Positions 48,522 through 58,444 are shown, counted from the stretch's first letter. The stretch: DNA of 64,000 nt from Streptomyces atratus (GCF_900119365.1 NZ_FPJO01000006.1:124001-188000); one strand, 5' to 3'. Notes: generated from the letters alone by a model not told the origin. Translations and numbers: made by a program.

Positions 48522-49786
48522 ACCGAGCCCGGACCGATTGCCGCCTCTCGCTGCACGGACTGCCCCTGCGCGGCCGACTGACCCTGATGACCACGACGGT
48601 CTCCGCAGTCCTCGGCTGCGGGCTGCTCCTGCTGAACTGGCTGAGCACCCGTCAACTCCTGAAGGACAACCGCCACCTCGTCGACCCCGCGAGCGTGGCG
48701 GCTCCCGCCCAGACGGAGCCGATTCCCATCGCCACCCCGCAAGGCCCCTTGATGCCCGCGGCACTCGCCAGTCCCGCCCAGCGCTTCGAGGACTTTCAGC
48801 ACACCGTCCTCAACGACCTGCTGCTGCGCTCCCTGCTGTTGCTCGCCGTCTTCACCGCACTCGCCGCGCTGCTCGCCTGGTGGGGCAGCAGCCGCTCACT
48901 GCACCGCCTCAGCCAGGTCACCGCGGCAGCCCGGCGGATCGGCACCGGCAGCACCCTGGACGAACGGCTCGGCCTGACCGGCCCGCACGACGAGGTCCGC
49001 GAACTCGGCGACACCTTCGACGCCATGCTCGACCGCCTCGACCGCAGCTTCACCGCCCAGCGCCGCTTCACCTCCCACGCCTCGCACGAACTGCGCACCC
49101 CGCTCACCCTCCAGCGCACCGCTCTGGAGATCCCCCTGGCCCAGGGCCGGGTCCCGGCCGACCTGAGACCCGCTGTCCAGCGGGCGCTGGACGCCAACGC
49201 TCGCAGTGAACGCCTGATCGCGGCATTGCTGACACTGGCACGTGGCGAGAGCACACAGCTGACGCCGCATCCGGTGGACCTTGCGTGCGCGGCCAGGGAC
49301 GCCTTGGCGGACCTGGCCGACGAGGCCCGGACGGAGGGCATCCGGATCACCGCCGACCCGGGGTCCGCCCCGGTCGCGGGCGACCCCTCGCTGCTCCGGC
49401 AGATCGCACTGAACCTGCTGGCCAACGCTGTACGGCACAACCACCGTGACGGCGCGGTGACGTTGACCACCGGCGCCGCGGGCGGCCTTGCCTTCATCGA
49501 GGTCGGCAACACCGGCCGTCTGCTGGACCCGGACGAAATTCCCGCCCTCTTCGAACCGTTCCAGCGCGGTCGGGAACACCGGAGCGACGGGTCCGGGCTG
49601 GGACTGGCCGTGGTCCGGGCGATCACCCTGACCCACCACGGCGAGCTCACCGCCACCCCCCGCCCCGGCGGCGGCCTCACCGTCCGAGTCGAGCTGCCCA
49701 CCGCTCCCCCGGAACAGGCCCCACAGAGCCCGGCCTCCGAGGGCGCGGCTTCCGGCGGCGGCCTTCCGGGAAAGGCACACCGATGA
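48518..49786 (+). CDS. Sensor histidine kinase
   Basis: 422 residues. Two transmembrane segments ([20 protein letters not shown] and [22 protein letters not shown]) enclose an extracytoplasmic loop of about 75 residues. A HAMP-like region follows, then HisKA ([20 protein letters not shown]; His is the phosphorylation site) and HATPase with N box LLANAVRHN and G2 box [12 protein letters not shown]. It is a standard kinase for the preceding regulator, probably sensing the compound that the divergent MacAB-like pump expels. Confidence 0.94.
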   Translation: MNRARTDCRLSLHGLPLRGRLTLMTTTVSAVLGCGLLLLNWLSTRQLLKDNRHLVDPASVAAPAQTEPIPIATPQGPLMPAALASPAQRFEDFQHTVLNDLLLRSLLLLAVFTALAALLAWWGSSRSLHRLSQVTAAARRIGTGSTLDERLGLTGPHDEVRELGDTFDAMLDRLDRSFTAQRRFTSHASHELRTPLTLQRTALEIPLAQGRVPADLRPAVQRALDANARSERLIAALLTLARGESTQLTPHPVDLACAARDALADLADEARTEGIRITADPGSAPVAGDPSLLRQIALNLLANAVRHNHRDGAVTLTTGAAGGLAFIEVGNTGRLLDPDEIPALFEPFQRGREHRSDGSGLGLAVVRAITLTHHGELTATPRPGGGLTVRVELPTAPPEQAPQSPASEGAASGGGLPGKAHR

Positions 49787-49869
49787 GCCAGGGCCAGCAC
49801 CGGCCTTCCGGTCCCGAACCGGTATCAGAGTGCCGACCACGATCCACAGCCGGTCGGTACCCAACGCGG

Positions 49870-50453
49870 AGATCTGCGCCCATCACCTCAACACCCGCTT
49901 TCTCCAGTGCGGACCGCAGCTTCGGGTTGCCGACGTAGACCTCGTCGCCGGCGACCCGGCCGACGCGGTGTCCGGCGTCCAGGAACGTTCGATCATCGTG
50001 CGAGCCGGCTGCGGCTTGGCCGCGAAGACAATGTCCTCGCCCAGCCCCGCCGCCCGGCAGCGGTCCTGGTCGCAGGTCCAGGAACGGGGCACGTACAGTT
50101 CCCGGTCCACCGCCGCATGGCCTCGGGCAGCCCGCACGGACGGGGTGGACGGCGACCTGGGAGTTCTCGATCCGCCCGGCCGTGCCGGTGTACTGGCGCT
50201 GGACCCCGACGGTGTGGACCCCCTTCTTCACATCGCCGGTCTCGTCCACGACCAGCACCGCCTCCTCGTCGTGCAGGTGCTCGACGACGTACTCACAGGG
50301 ATCGTCCCGGATGGCATCGGCATCCCAGGCGGCCCGGCACAGCAGATACTGCATGCCGTGCGGACTTGCTTCCCCGGCCCACACCGGCTCGACCAGCAAG
50401 ATCACACCGCGCAAGCTGCGGAAAACCCTCCTCGGCCCTGTTGCCTCCTGCAA
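49870..50453 (-). pseudogene. IS701-family transposase remnant with frameshifts
   Basis: Family motifs are spread over two frames on the minus strand: [55 protein letters not shown], shown by its keys DETGDVKKG and [24 protein letters not shown] and [12 protein letters not shown] lie in a second frame, and [14 protein letters not shown] in the first again. At least two frameshifts and loss of both ends mark it as dead. It occupies the gap between the kinase and the gentisate operon. Confidence 0.8.
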
Positions 50454-50468
50454 CCCGCGGCAATATAG

Positions 50469-50495
50469 TCAGTACACCAATCATTGGTGTACTGA
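50469..50495 (+). promoter_or_regulatory. 27-bp perfect palindromic operator
   Basis: Two 13-base arms (TCAGTACACCAAT and its complement) flank a single central C, 77 bp before the hydroxylase start. The symmetry and position mark it as the regulator-binding site of the gentisate operon. The MarR- or IclR-family gene downstream is the candidate binder; short-spacer palindromes are more usual for MarR. Confidence 0.85.
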
Positions 50496-50571
50496 TTACT
50501 TGCTGGCCGGCTTGCAGGAACCGCCCCGCGTTCCGCTCGCCGCCCATCCCCCGTCTCAACGAGGAGGCCCT

Positions 50572-51786
50572 ATGCCGTCGTCCTTTACATCCCCGCAACT
50601 CGCCGTGGTCGGCGGAGGCATCGGCGGGCTGGCCGCCGCCCTGGCCGCCGCCCGCGCGGGGAGGCAGGTGACGCTCGTGGAACGCGCGGCCGAGTTCGGC
50701 GAGATCGGAGCCGGCCTGCAGCTGGCCCCCAACGCATCTCTCGCGCTGGAAGAGCTGGGCGTCCTGGCCGAGGTGCGGCAGACGGCCGTCGTGCCGCCCC
50801 GGCTGGTCATGATGGATGCCCTCAACGGCGACCGGATCACCGAACTCGACCTGCACAGCGAAGCGTTCCGCGAACGCTTCCGTCACCCGTACCTGGTCAC
50901 CCATCGTACGGACCTGCACGCGGCCCTGCTGACCGCTTGCCGGACACATCCCGCCATCACCCTGCACACCGGGTGCACCGTCGTCCGCGTCGAGCAGGAC
51001 GGCTCCGGCGTCCGCCTGCACTTCGCGGAGACCACGGAGGTCCTGGAGGCCGACGCGATGGTGGCCGCCGACGGGCTGCGCTCCGTGTTGCGCCAGGCGC
51101 TGGTCGGCGACGGTGATCCGGTCTGCTCCCGCTACGTCGCCTTCCGCGGCGCGCTGCCCACCGACCGGATGACGGGCCGTATGTCGGAGATTGCCGCCTC
51201 GGAGGCGGTGATGGTGTGGGCCGGCCCCCGTATGCACCTCGTCCAGTACCCCGTGCGCCGTGGCGAGCTGTACAACCAGGTCGCGGTCTTCGAAAGCGAC
51301 CACTACCGGCCCGATTCGGACGACTGGGGCACGGAGGCCGAACTCGAGGAGCGGTTCGCCGGCACGTGCCCGGCCGTGCGTGCCGCACTGCCGCTGGTCT
51401 CCCGCGACCGTCGCTGGCCGTTGTTCGACCGCGCACCGGTCGACACCTGGGTATACGGACGCATCGCCCTGCTCGGCGACGCGGCACACCCCATGCTCCA
51501 GTACCTGGCCCAGGGCGCCTGCCAGGCCCTGGAGGACGCCGTAGCCCTCGGCCGTGCGCTGGTCGAGTCCGCAGACGCGGCCGACGCCTTCGCCTCCTAT
51601 GCCGAGCGGCGCCAGGCACGAGCGTCCCTGATCCAGACCACGGCCCGCAGCTTCGGGGAACTGTGCCACCTGGAGGGCATGGGCGCCGCCGTCCGCAACG
51701 CCCTGCTCGCCACCCGTTCCTCGCACGACTTCGACGACATCTCCTGGGTGTGGACACCGGCCCCCGACACCGTTTCCGCCGCCTGA
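50572..51786 (+). CDS. FAD monooxygenase, probable 3-hydroxybenzoate 6-hydroxylase
   Basis: ATG 50572 follows GAGGAGG; 404 residues. Group A flavoprotein hydroxylase: dinucleotide motif AVVGGGIGGLAAALAAARAG, then VAADGLRSVLR (DG motif) and second FAD motif ALLGDAAHPMLQYLAQGACQALEDAVAL by its keys GDAAHPM and ALEDA. The protein resembles the 3-hydroxybenzoate 6-hydroxylase/salicylate hydroxylase group. The following gentisate-type dioxygenase and fumarylpyruvate hydrolase make 3-hydroxybenzoate to gentisate, with NAD(P)H and O2, the best assignment. Confidence 0.85.
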   Translation: MPSSFTSPQLAVVGGGIGGLAAALAAARAGRQVTLVERAAEFGEIGAGLQLAPNASLALEELGVLAEVRQTAVVPPRLVMMDALNGDRITELDLHSEAFRERFRHPYLVTHRTDLHAALLTACRTHPAITLHTGCTVVRVEQDGSGVRLHFAETTEVLEADAMVAADGLRSVLRQALVGDGDPVCSRYVAFRGALPTDRMTGRMSEIAASEAVMVWAGPRMHLVQYPVRRGELYNQVAVFESDHYRPDSDDWGTEAELEERFAGTCPAVRAALPLVSRDRRWPLFDRAPVDTWVYGRIALLGDAAHPMLQYLAQGACQALEDAVALGRALVESADAADAFASYAERRQARASLIQTTARSFGELCHLEGMGAAVRNALLATRSSHDFDDISWVWTPAPDTVSAA

Positions 51787-51806
51787 CCGACCGTACGGAG
51801 AACACC

Positions 51807-52844
51807 ATGACCGACGACGCCTCCTACAAGGCCCTGGAGAACCTGGGCGCCGCCCCGCTGTGGCGCTTCTACGGCAACCTCTTCCCCGCCGAGCCCCGCA
51901 GCCGGGCGGTCCCCCATAGCTGGAGCTGGCAGGACCTGCGCCCTCACCTGCTGCACTTCTCGCGGACGCTGTCCCTCGACGAGGCCGAGCGCCGGGTACT
52001 GATGCTGGTCAATCCCGGTCTCATCGACCCGCCGGCCACCGTCAATACCCTGTACGCCGGGCTGCAGATCATCCTCCCCGGCGAGACCGCCCAGGCCCAC
52101 CGGCACACCTCCAATGCGTTCCGTTTCATCCTGGAGGGCACCGGCGCCTGGACCACCGTCAACGGGGAACGCGTCCACATGGCCCCCGGCGACCTGCTAC
52201 TGACCCCCGGCTGGCACTGGCACGACCACACCCACCAGGGTGACGCGCCCATGATCTGGCTGGACGCCCTGGACTACCCCCTGGTCAACGCATTGGAGGC
52301 GGGTTTCTACGAGCAGTACCCGCAGCGTCTGCAGCCGGTCACCCGACCCGACGACGCGGGCAGCCGGCAGTTCCTGCACGGCCGGCTCACACCGGCCTGG
52401 CTGACCCCCGACGGGCCCAGCTCACCCGTCACCCGCTACACCTGGGAGGAGACCGCACGCGCCCTCGACGCCGTCGCGGACACCGCCGAGGGCAGCGACG
52501 TCGACGGCATCGTGCTGGAATACACCAACCCCTGGACCGGTGGCCCGGTGATGCCGACGATCGGCTGCCGGGTGCAGCGTCTGCGCCCCGGGTTCCATGG
52601 AGCGGGCCGCCGGCACACAGCGTCCACGATCTTCAACGTGGTCCGCGGCGAAGGTGCCACCGTGGTCGACGGCGTACGGCTGGACTGGTCCGAGCACGAC
52701 ACCTTCGCAGTCCCCGGCTGGGCCTCGTACCGGCACCTCAACACGTCCGCCTCTCAGGATGCCGTCCTCTTCTCCTACAGTGACGAACCGGTGATGCGCT
52801 CGCTCGGCCTGTACCGCACCGAGGCGTCCGACCCCGGCGCCTGA
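51807..52844 (+). CDS. Gentisate 1,2-dioxygenase (cupin)
   Basis: 345 residues, normal for gentisate dioxygenase. The first cupin carries the iron ligands in AQAHRHTSNAFRFILEG (His-x-His) and PGWHWHDHTHQG. The second, degenerate cupin is around HTASTIFNVVRGEGATVVDG and DTFAVPGWASYRHLN. The enzyme opens the gentisate ring between the carboxyl- and the adjacent hydroxyl-bearing carbon to give maleylpyruvate. 20 bp after the hydroxylase; ATG 51807 with ACGGAG upstream. Confidence 0.88.
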   Translation: MTDDASYKALENLGAAPLWRFYGNLFPAEPRSRAVPHSWSWQDLRPHLLHFSRTLSLDEAERRVLMLVNPGLIDPPATVNTLYAGLQIILPGETAQAHRHTSNAFRFILEGTGAWTTVNGERVHMAPGDLLLTPGWHWHDHTHQGDAPMIWLDALDYPLVNALEAGFYEQYPQRLQPVTRPDDAGSRQFLHGRLTPAWLTPDGPSSPVTRYTWEETARALDAVADTAEGSDVDGIVLEYTNPWTGGPVMPTIGCRVQRLRPGFHGAGRRHTASTIFNVVRGEGATVVDGVRLDWSEHDTFAVPGWASYRHLNTSASQDAVLFSYSDEPVMRSLGLYRTEASDPGA

Positions 52845-52886
52845 CATCCCGGACGTCCAACCGCTCACCACAGCAAGGAACATGAC

Positions 52887-53753
52887 ATGCGTCTGACTCT
52901 TTTCGACCAGGGCCGACTCGGACTCGTCGACGGCAACGACATCGTCGACGTGACCGAACAGCTCGCCGGCACCGGCCCCTACGGGCCCGAAGGCCCGCTG
53001 CACCGCCACATCGAGCGCCTGGCCGACGGCCGTACCGGCCCGCTGGACCTCACCGGCGCCCCCCACACCCCTCTGGCCGAAGCAACACTCGAAGCGCCTC
53101 TTCCCCGCCCGGGGAAGATCATCGGCGCTCCCGTCAACTATCTCGACCACAAGGCCGAGATGGAGTACACCACCTCGGTCGCCGACCTCGGCGTCTTCCT
53201 CAAGGCGAACTCCTCCGTGATCGGGCCAGGTCAGGACATCCTCCTGCCCTACACCGACAAGCGGACCGACCAGGAGGGTGAGCTGGGCGTCATCATCGGA
53301 CGCACCGCCTCCCACGTCTCACGTGACGACGCTCTCGACCATGTCTTCGGATACACCTGCGTCCTGGACATCACCGTCCGCTCCGGCGAAGACCGTTCCA
53401 CCCGCAAGTCCTTCGACACCTTCACTCCCATCGGACCCTGGATCGTGACCGCGGACGAGATCCCGGATCCGGACACACTGGACCTTCGCTGTGACGTCGC
53501 CGGGACCACACGGCAGCGGACCAATACGGCAGATCTCATTTTCGGCGTGCGAGAGCTCATCGCCTACACAAGTTCCGTCATGACACTGCACCCCGGTGAC
53601 GTGATCGCAACCGGAACCCCAGCGGGTGTCGGCCCGCTCAGCCACGGCGATCGCGTGGTGCTGGAGATCGAGCGCGTCGGACGCCTCGAAGTCGGCGTGG
53701 ACGGGTCGGGGGCCACTGCCTACGCTCAACGTCCCGGGTACCACTCCCGCTGA
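52887..53753 (+). CDS. FAH-family hydrolase (fumarylpyruvate/maleylpyruvate hydrolase)
   Basis: 288 residues with the fumarylacetoacetase-like C-terminal fold: PRPGKIIGAPVNYLDHKAEM, metal ligands Glu-x-Glu in TDQEGELGVIIG and Asp in GYTCVLDITVR, then FDTFTPIGPWIV and HPGDVIATGTPAGVGPL. In gentisate operons this enzyme cleaves fumarylpyruvate to fumarate and pyruvate. Since no isomerase is encoded nearby, it may act on maleylpyruvate directly or rely on a distant isomerase. 42 bp after the dioxygenase. Confidence 0.88.
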   Translation: MRLTLFDQGRLGLVDGNDIVDVTEQLAGTGPYGPEGPLHRHIERLADGRTGPLDLTGAPHTPLAEATLEAPLPRPGKIIGAPVNYLDHKAEMEYTTSVADLGVFLKANSSVIGPGQDILLPYTDKRTDQEGELGVIIGRTASHVSRDDALDHVFGYTCVLDITVRSGEDRSTRKSFDTFTPIGPWIVTADEIPDPDTLDLRCDVAGTTRQRTNTADLIFGVRELIAYTSSVMTLHPGDVIATGTPAGVGPLSHGDRVVLEIERVGRLEVGVDGSGATAYAQRPGYHSR

Positions 53754-53860
53754 CGGGCGGGACAGCGCGCACCGAGGCAATGCCGCTCGCTCGTAGACTC
53801 CCGGATGGGCCTGCCGTCCGGGAGGAGGGCGCCACCTCAGCAGAAGAAGGATGAAACACC

Positions 53861-54307
53861 GTGGCACGCGCACTGAACCTGGAGAACTACATCGGGCATC
53901 TGATCCGCCGAGCGGAGCAAGTGCATACCGCGATGTGGGCTGCTCAGGTTTCCCAAGAGGTCACCTCTCAGCAATTCGCCGTTCTCAACGCTCTGCGGCA
54001 GCAGCCCGGTATCGATCAACGCACTCTCGCCTCCGTCACCTCGCTGGACCGCTCCACCGTCAATCTCATTGTCCGCCGCTTCACCGACCAGCAGTACGTC
54101 ACTCAGGTGCGGGACGCCGCAGACCGCAGACGCACTCTGCTGAGTCTGACCGACAATGGCGACCGCCTTCTGAGCTCCCTCATCCCGCCCGCGCGACGCG
54201 TCAACGAACAGCTTCTGTCGGCTCTGCCCGCCAGTGAACGCGCTTCGGCCGTGAGTGTCCTGCGCACCATCGCCGACATGGAAGTCACGTCGCCAATAGG
54301 CAGTTGA
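53861..54307 (+). CDS. MarR-family regulator
   Basis: GTG 53861 with GAAGAAGG upstream; 148 residues. Winged-helix core: VTSQQFAVLNALRQQPGIDQRTLASVTSLDRSTVNLIVRRF (key: LDRSTVNLIVRR) and the wing DAADRRRTLLSLTDNG. MarR repressors of aromatic pathways bind palindromes like that at 50469 and are released by the substrate or a CoA ester. It lies in the same direction as the catabolic genes. Confidence 0.9.
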   Translation: MARALNLENYIGHLIRRAEQVHTAMWAAQVSQEVTSQQFAVLNALRQQPGIDQRTLASVTSLDRSTVNLIVRRFTDQQYVTQVRDAADRRRTLLSLTDNGDRLLSSLIPPARRVNEQLLSALPASERASAVSVLRTIADMEVTSPIGS

Positions 54308-54386
54308 CAGCCTCCTGCACTGCGGCTCCTCCACCGGCCGGATCAGGACGACTTGTGAACTCTGTATCTGTCCGAGGAGTCAGCCA

Positions 54387-55208
54387 ATGCTGCAAGACCG
54401 CTCTCGCGCCACCAGGGACGACGGACCGGAACACAGCCCAGTAGCACAGGCCCAAGGCGCCTCCGGTACAGGACCGGTGATCAGCCGCGCCCTACAGATC
54501 CTCGACGCCTTCAGCGCCCAGTCCCCTCACCTGTCACTCAGCGAGCTGGCACGAAAAGCGCAACTGCCCGTGTCAACCGTCCACCGGATGCTGGGAGAAC
54601 TGCTCACCTGGGGAGCACTGGAGCGTGACGACCAGGGACGCTATCGCATCGGGCTGCGCCTGTGGGAGCTCGGCTCCCTGGCACCACGCGGTCAGGGGTT
54701 GCGCGAGCGGGCCTTGCCCTACCTCGAGGATCTCTCGCTGGTCACCCGCGAAAATGTGCAGCTGGCCGTGCGCGAAGGCACGGAGGCGGTGTTCATCGAA
54801 CGGATCGGGGGAAGCTGCGCAGTCCCGACACTCACACGTGTAGGCGGCCGGCTCGCCATCACCGCGACAGGCGCGGGGCTGGCCCTGCTCGCCCACGCAC
54901 CGGCCGCCGTCCAGAACGACGTGCTGGAACGGCCCATCATACGTAACACGCCTTATACGATCACCGATGCCAACCGGCTGCGAGGGGTGCTGGCACAGGT
55001 TCGTGCACGCGGCTACGCGGTGAGCGACCGACAATTGTCGCTCGACACGCTTTCGGTGGCCGCGCCGGTGCGGTCCCCGCAAGGAGAGGTCGTCGCGGCC
55101 GTTTCACTTGTCGTGCATTGCAGTTCTGCCACCCCGGCTGCCCTGGCCGACCTTGTCCTTTCCAGCGCCCGTGCCATCAACCGCGCACTTCACATGCCCG
55201 TTTCCTGA
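54387..55208 (+). CDS. IclR-family regulator
   Basis: ATG 54387 with GAGGAG upstream; 273 residues. N-terminal winged HTH (ISRALQILDAF, LSLSELARKAQLPVSTVHRML) and C-terminal effector domain (LYLEDLSLVTRENVQLAV-like segment, FIERIGGS, TATGAGLALLA, RGYAVSDRQLSLDTLSVAAPV by its keys). Gentisate operons of Corynebacterium use an IclR activator (NagR); this may be its functional equivalent. The presence of both MarR and IclR proteins suggests two inputs. Confidence 0.9.
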   Translation: MLQDRSRATRDDGPEHSPVAQAQGASGTGPVISRALQILDAFSAQSPHLSLSELARKAQLPVSTVHRMLGELLTWGALERDDQGRYRIGLRLWELGSLAPRGQGLRERALPYLEDLSLVTRENVQLAVREGTEAVFIERIGGSCAVPTLTRVGGRLAITATGAGLALLAHAPAAVQNDVLERPIIRNTPYTITDANRLRGVLAQVRARGYAVSDRQLSLDTLSVAAPVRSPQGEVVAAVSLVVHCSSATPAALADLVLSSARAINRALHMPVS

Positions 55209-55415
55209 CCGGCTCTCTTGCGAAGCAAATGGTTTCCCGGCATACGGAAAAGCGGCTGGTTACAGCCGCGCCGGATTCAGACCATGTGTGCGCCGACTGC
55301 TGGAGCGAGCCACCGGGTGTGAGCTGGTTCAAAGGCGTCGGTCATATCGCAGTCGACGACGGAGTGCTCTCATGTTCATGCGTTTCGAGTTCCATGCCAC
55401 CCAGCGAGTCGTCCG

Positions 55416-56756
55416 GTGAGCGCGCCCCTGCGCGAGGCCCTGGACAACGGGCCCATGACCCGTTTTCAGTGGACTGCGATCGGCGTGTGTGTCCTGCTGA
55501 ATACGCTCGACGGGTTCGACGTCCTGGTCATGGCCTTCACCGGGAAGACCGTCTCCAGTGAGTGGAATCTGAATTCCGGCACACTGGGGCTCCTCCTCAG
55601 CTGCGGCCTCATCGGTATGGCTGTGGGAGCACTGCTCGTGGCACCCTGGGCAGACCGGATCGGACGAAAGCCCGTCATACTGGGCGGTCTGGCGCTGGCG
55701 GCTGCGGGCATGCTGCTGTCCGCGGCAAGTCAGAACTGGCAGCAGTTGGGACTGCTGCGCATCATCACGGGCATCGGCATCGGCGCTGTACTTGCGTCCA
55801 GCAACGTCATCGCCGGCGAGTTCGCCTCCCGCCGCTGGCGCGGCCTGGCCGTCAGCCTGAACTCCACCGGTTACGCGGTGGGCGCGACAGTCGGCGGCCT
55901 CGCGTCGGTCACCCTCATCGACCATTTCGGATGGCACTCGGTCTTCCTCGCCGGCGGCATAGCCACCGTGGTCGTCATTCCCGTGGTGATGTTCCTGCTG
56001 CCGGAGTCTCTCGACTTCCTCATCACGCAGAGGCCGCCAGGGGCTCTCTCCAGAATCAACAACCTTGCCCGGCGCATGGGACATGCGGAACTCGACTCGC
56101 TTCCCCCCGCTGCCGCTGCTCACCGGCTGGGTGCGGGATTCCGTCTCCTGCTGGCACCGGGCCTGCGCCGCGTCACGCTCGTGCTGTGGTCTGCGTTCTT
56201 CCTGGTGATGGCCGCTTTCTACTTCGTGACCAGTTGGACGCCCACCCTGCTCGTCGAAGCCGGCCTGTCCTCCACCCAGGGACTCACCGGCGGCACTCTG
56301 CTCAATCTAGGCGGAATGTTCGGCACCGCGCTCCTTGGTGTACTGGCTGCCCGCTACGCACTGGTGAAGGTGAACCGTGGCTATCTGTTCGCCTCCGGTC
56401 TGCTCGTGGTGGCGTTCGCGGTCTCGACCGAGAATCTCGCCCTGGCCTTCGGTTTCGGTGCAGTCGTCGGTGTCGCCGTCAATGGGTGCATCGCGGGTCT
56501 CTACGCGCTGACCCCAGCCATCTACGACACCCGTCTGCGCGCTACGGGAGTCGGTGCTGCCATCAGTGTCGGCCGCGTCGGCGCCATCGTCGCCCCCACT
56601 GCCGCAGGGTGGCTGCTGGACGCCGGCTGGACACCGCACGCCCTCTACATCGCCGTCGGCGTGATCTTCGCGACTGCCGGCCTGCTGTTGTTCTTCATGC
56701 AGTCCGGCAGTAGGCCCGCCGTCACAACCGCCGACCAGGCCGCCGCTACGATGTAG
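55416..56756 (+). CDS. MFS transporter, aromatic acid:H+ symporter type
   Basis: 446 residues with twelve hydrophobic segments. The AAHS subfamily signature is visible: LLNTLDGFDVLVMAF in the first helix (conserved acidic residues), GALLVAPWADRIGRKPVI in loop 2-3, and TPAIYDTRLRATGVGAAISVGRVGAIVAP in the second half by its key YDTRLRATGVG. It imports aromatic acids such as 3-hydroxybenzoate or gentisate with protons. GTG 55416 has a weak ribosome binding site. It is the last gene of the cluster. Confidence 0.9.
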   Translation: MSAPLREALDNGPMTRFQWTAIGVCVLLNTLDGFDVLVMAFTGKTVSSEWNLNSGTLGLLLSCGLIGMAVGALLVAPWADRIGRKPVILGGLALAAAGMLLSAASQNWQQLGLLRIITGIGIGAVLASSNVIAGEFASRRWRGLAVSLNSTGYAVGATVGGLASVTLIDHFGWHSVFLAGGIATVVVIPVVMFLLPESLDFLITQRPPGALSRINNLARRMGHAELDSLPPAAAAHRLGAGFRLLLAPGLRRVTLVLWSAFFLVMAAFYFVTSWTPTLLVEAGLSSTQGLTGGTLLNLGGMFGTALLGVLAARYALVKVNRGYLFASGLLVVAFAVSTENLALAFGFGAVVGVAVNGCIAGLYALTPAIYDTRLRATGVGAAISVGRVGAIVAPTAAGWLLDAGWTPHALYIAVGVIFATAGLLLFFMQSGSRPAVTTADQAAATM

Positions 56757-56762
56757 ACCGAC

Positions 56763-57340
56763 CGGCAGATGGATCACTTGCGGCGTCGGGTGGTGGGACG
56801 GCCGCCCCAGCGACAGCGGCTCGTCGAGCGCGGATGAGCACGCGGAGCGCGACGAAAGCGGCGGTCCCACAGGCCCGAGCCGGCCAGTCGGCGGCCGAGG
56901 TGAGGACGTCGCGCCGGTCGACGGCGAACCACTGAGATATTCGATGTTCACGGCGATGGCCGGGAACACGTGCTGCAGGTGCGGGGAGCACTGGCGGTCT
57001 CTTCCAGCACGGCCCGCACCGCCTCGGTGACCAGCTTTCTCCGGCCGACCCCCGCGGGAAGTCTCGCAGGCCGGAGTCGGCAGCGTGGGGTGCGACCGTG
57101 CCGGTGGCGAACCGGCGGATCTCGGTGAGCCTCTCCTTGATCACGGCCCGCTCGTATTTCTCCAGCGCGGCACGTTCCGCGCCGAGTTGGTAGCCGTCGG
57201 CCCGCGTCCAGATCAGCGGGGCCGTCCCGATCCGCCCAGCGAGCCACCCACCGCAAGCCGGGCACCGAACTGGTACTCGCCTGCCAGCCACCTGCTGATC
57301 ACCCATCGGCCGACCCACCAGGCCGGCACGTCCCGGACTC
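56763..57340 (-). pseudogene. Decayed gene of unknown family
   Basis: The minus strand contains coding-like segments that only connect by changing frame: LGAERAALEKYERAVIKERL, TEIRRFATGTVAPHAADSGL, then GRRKLVTEAVRAVLEETA in a second frame, then VDRRDVLTSAADWPARACGTAAFVALRVLIRARRAA back in the first by its key parts. No start codon with ribosome binding site is seen. I do not recognise the family. It fills the gap between the gentisate and galactoside regions. Confidence 0.4.
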
Positions 57341-57422
57341 AATCGCCCCCGAGGTCGTTACCGGTCTTCCGGAACGCGAAACTCCTCGCGATCACCGTCG
57401 CTCGAACCGAGCCGCACCCAAG

Positions 57423-58421
57423 TTACTTCTGCGGCGCGGGCCCCGTTGTGGAGCGGATCACCAGTTCGGGATCGAAGAAGAGTTCTCCCGTCGGTACTTC
57501 GCGGTTGCTGACGAGCGACAGGACGCTGCGGCCGACTTCGAGGGCGAGCCGGTCGGCCGGCTGCCTCACGGTGGTGAGGGGCGGATCGACAAACTCCGTG
57601 ATCATGGACCCGTCGTAGCCCACGACGGAGACATCCCCAGGGACCGAGAATCCCTGTCGGCGGATACCGCGGATTGCGCCGAGGGCCATGTAGTCGCTGG
57701 CTGCGACGATGGCGGTGGCACCGAGCTGTAGCAGGGTATGCGCGGCTGCCTGACCACCTTCGACGGTGTAGGACTGCCTGATCACCCAGCGTTCGGCGTC
57801 CTGGCTGCCCCGTTTGGCCATGGCGTCGAGGAAGCCCTGCACACGCCGGTCGGCCGGGTGGTTGCCGGCCGGCCCGGATGCCATGCCGATGGCGCGGTGG
57901 CCGAGACGGTGGAGATGGTCCACGGCCAGTTCGGCTGCCAGCGCGTCGTCGGTGGAGAAGACGGGCGCGGGAACGTTGTCGGCGAACCCCCCGTTGACAC
58001 CGACGTACGGGATACGCCGGGAGCGAAGCATCTCGTAGGTTTCGGTGTCGGCACCCTCCACGGTGTTGGACGAGGACAGGAACACGACGGCCGCGATGCC
58101 CTTGTCGATGATCGAGGCGATGAACTCCCGTTCCTGGACCCCTCCGGGAAACGCCGGGCACAACACGGCCTTGAGTCCGTGTGGTGCCAGTGCCGCCTCG
58201 ATGCGTTCGGCGACATCGGCGAAGAAGGGGTTGGAGACGTGCTCGGTGATCACCGTGACCAATTGGCCCTCCACGGGCCTTTCGTAGCCAAGTTCTGCCA
58301 TGGCCTTTTCGACGGCGTCCCTGGTCTTCGTCGCCACTCCTTGACGCCGGTTGATAACCCGACTGACGGTGGCCTCGCTCACACCCGCCCGGGCAGCGAT
58401 CTCAACGATGCCGACCTTCAT
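57423..58421 (-). CDS. LacI-family regulator of the galactoside operon
   Basis: 332 residues from ATG 58421, which follows AAGGGGACGA. An ATG at 58448 overlaps the upstream stop and is the alternative. HTH: MKVGIVEIAARAGVSEATVSRVINRR; hinge VATKTRDAVEKAMAELGY; periplasmic-binding-like core with VTVITEHVSNPFFADVAERIE and DVSVVGYDGSMITEFVDPPLTTV. It is the last gene of a polycistron with the alpha-galactosidase and transporter and probably represses its promoter until a galactoside binds. Confidence 0.93.
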   Translation of the reverse strand: MKVGIVEIAARAGVSEATVSRVINRRQGVATKTRDAVEKAMAELGYERPVEGQLVTVITEHVSNPFFADVAERIEAALAPHGLKAVLCPAFPGGVQEREFIASIIDKGIAAVVFLSSSNTVEGADTETYEMLRSRRIPYVGVNGGFADNVPAPVFSTDDALAAELAVDHLHRLGHRAIGMASGPAGNHPADRRVQGFLDAMAKRGSQDAERWVIRQSYTVEGGQAAAHTLLQLGATAIVAASDYMALGAIRGIRRQGFSVPGDVSVVGYDGSMITEFVDPPLTTVRQPADRLALEVGRSVLSLVSNREVPTGELFFDPELVIRSTTGPAPQK

Positions 58422-58444
58422 TCGTCCCCTTTTCGCTGGCAGGG

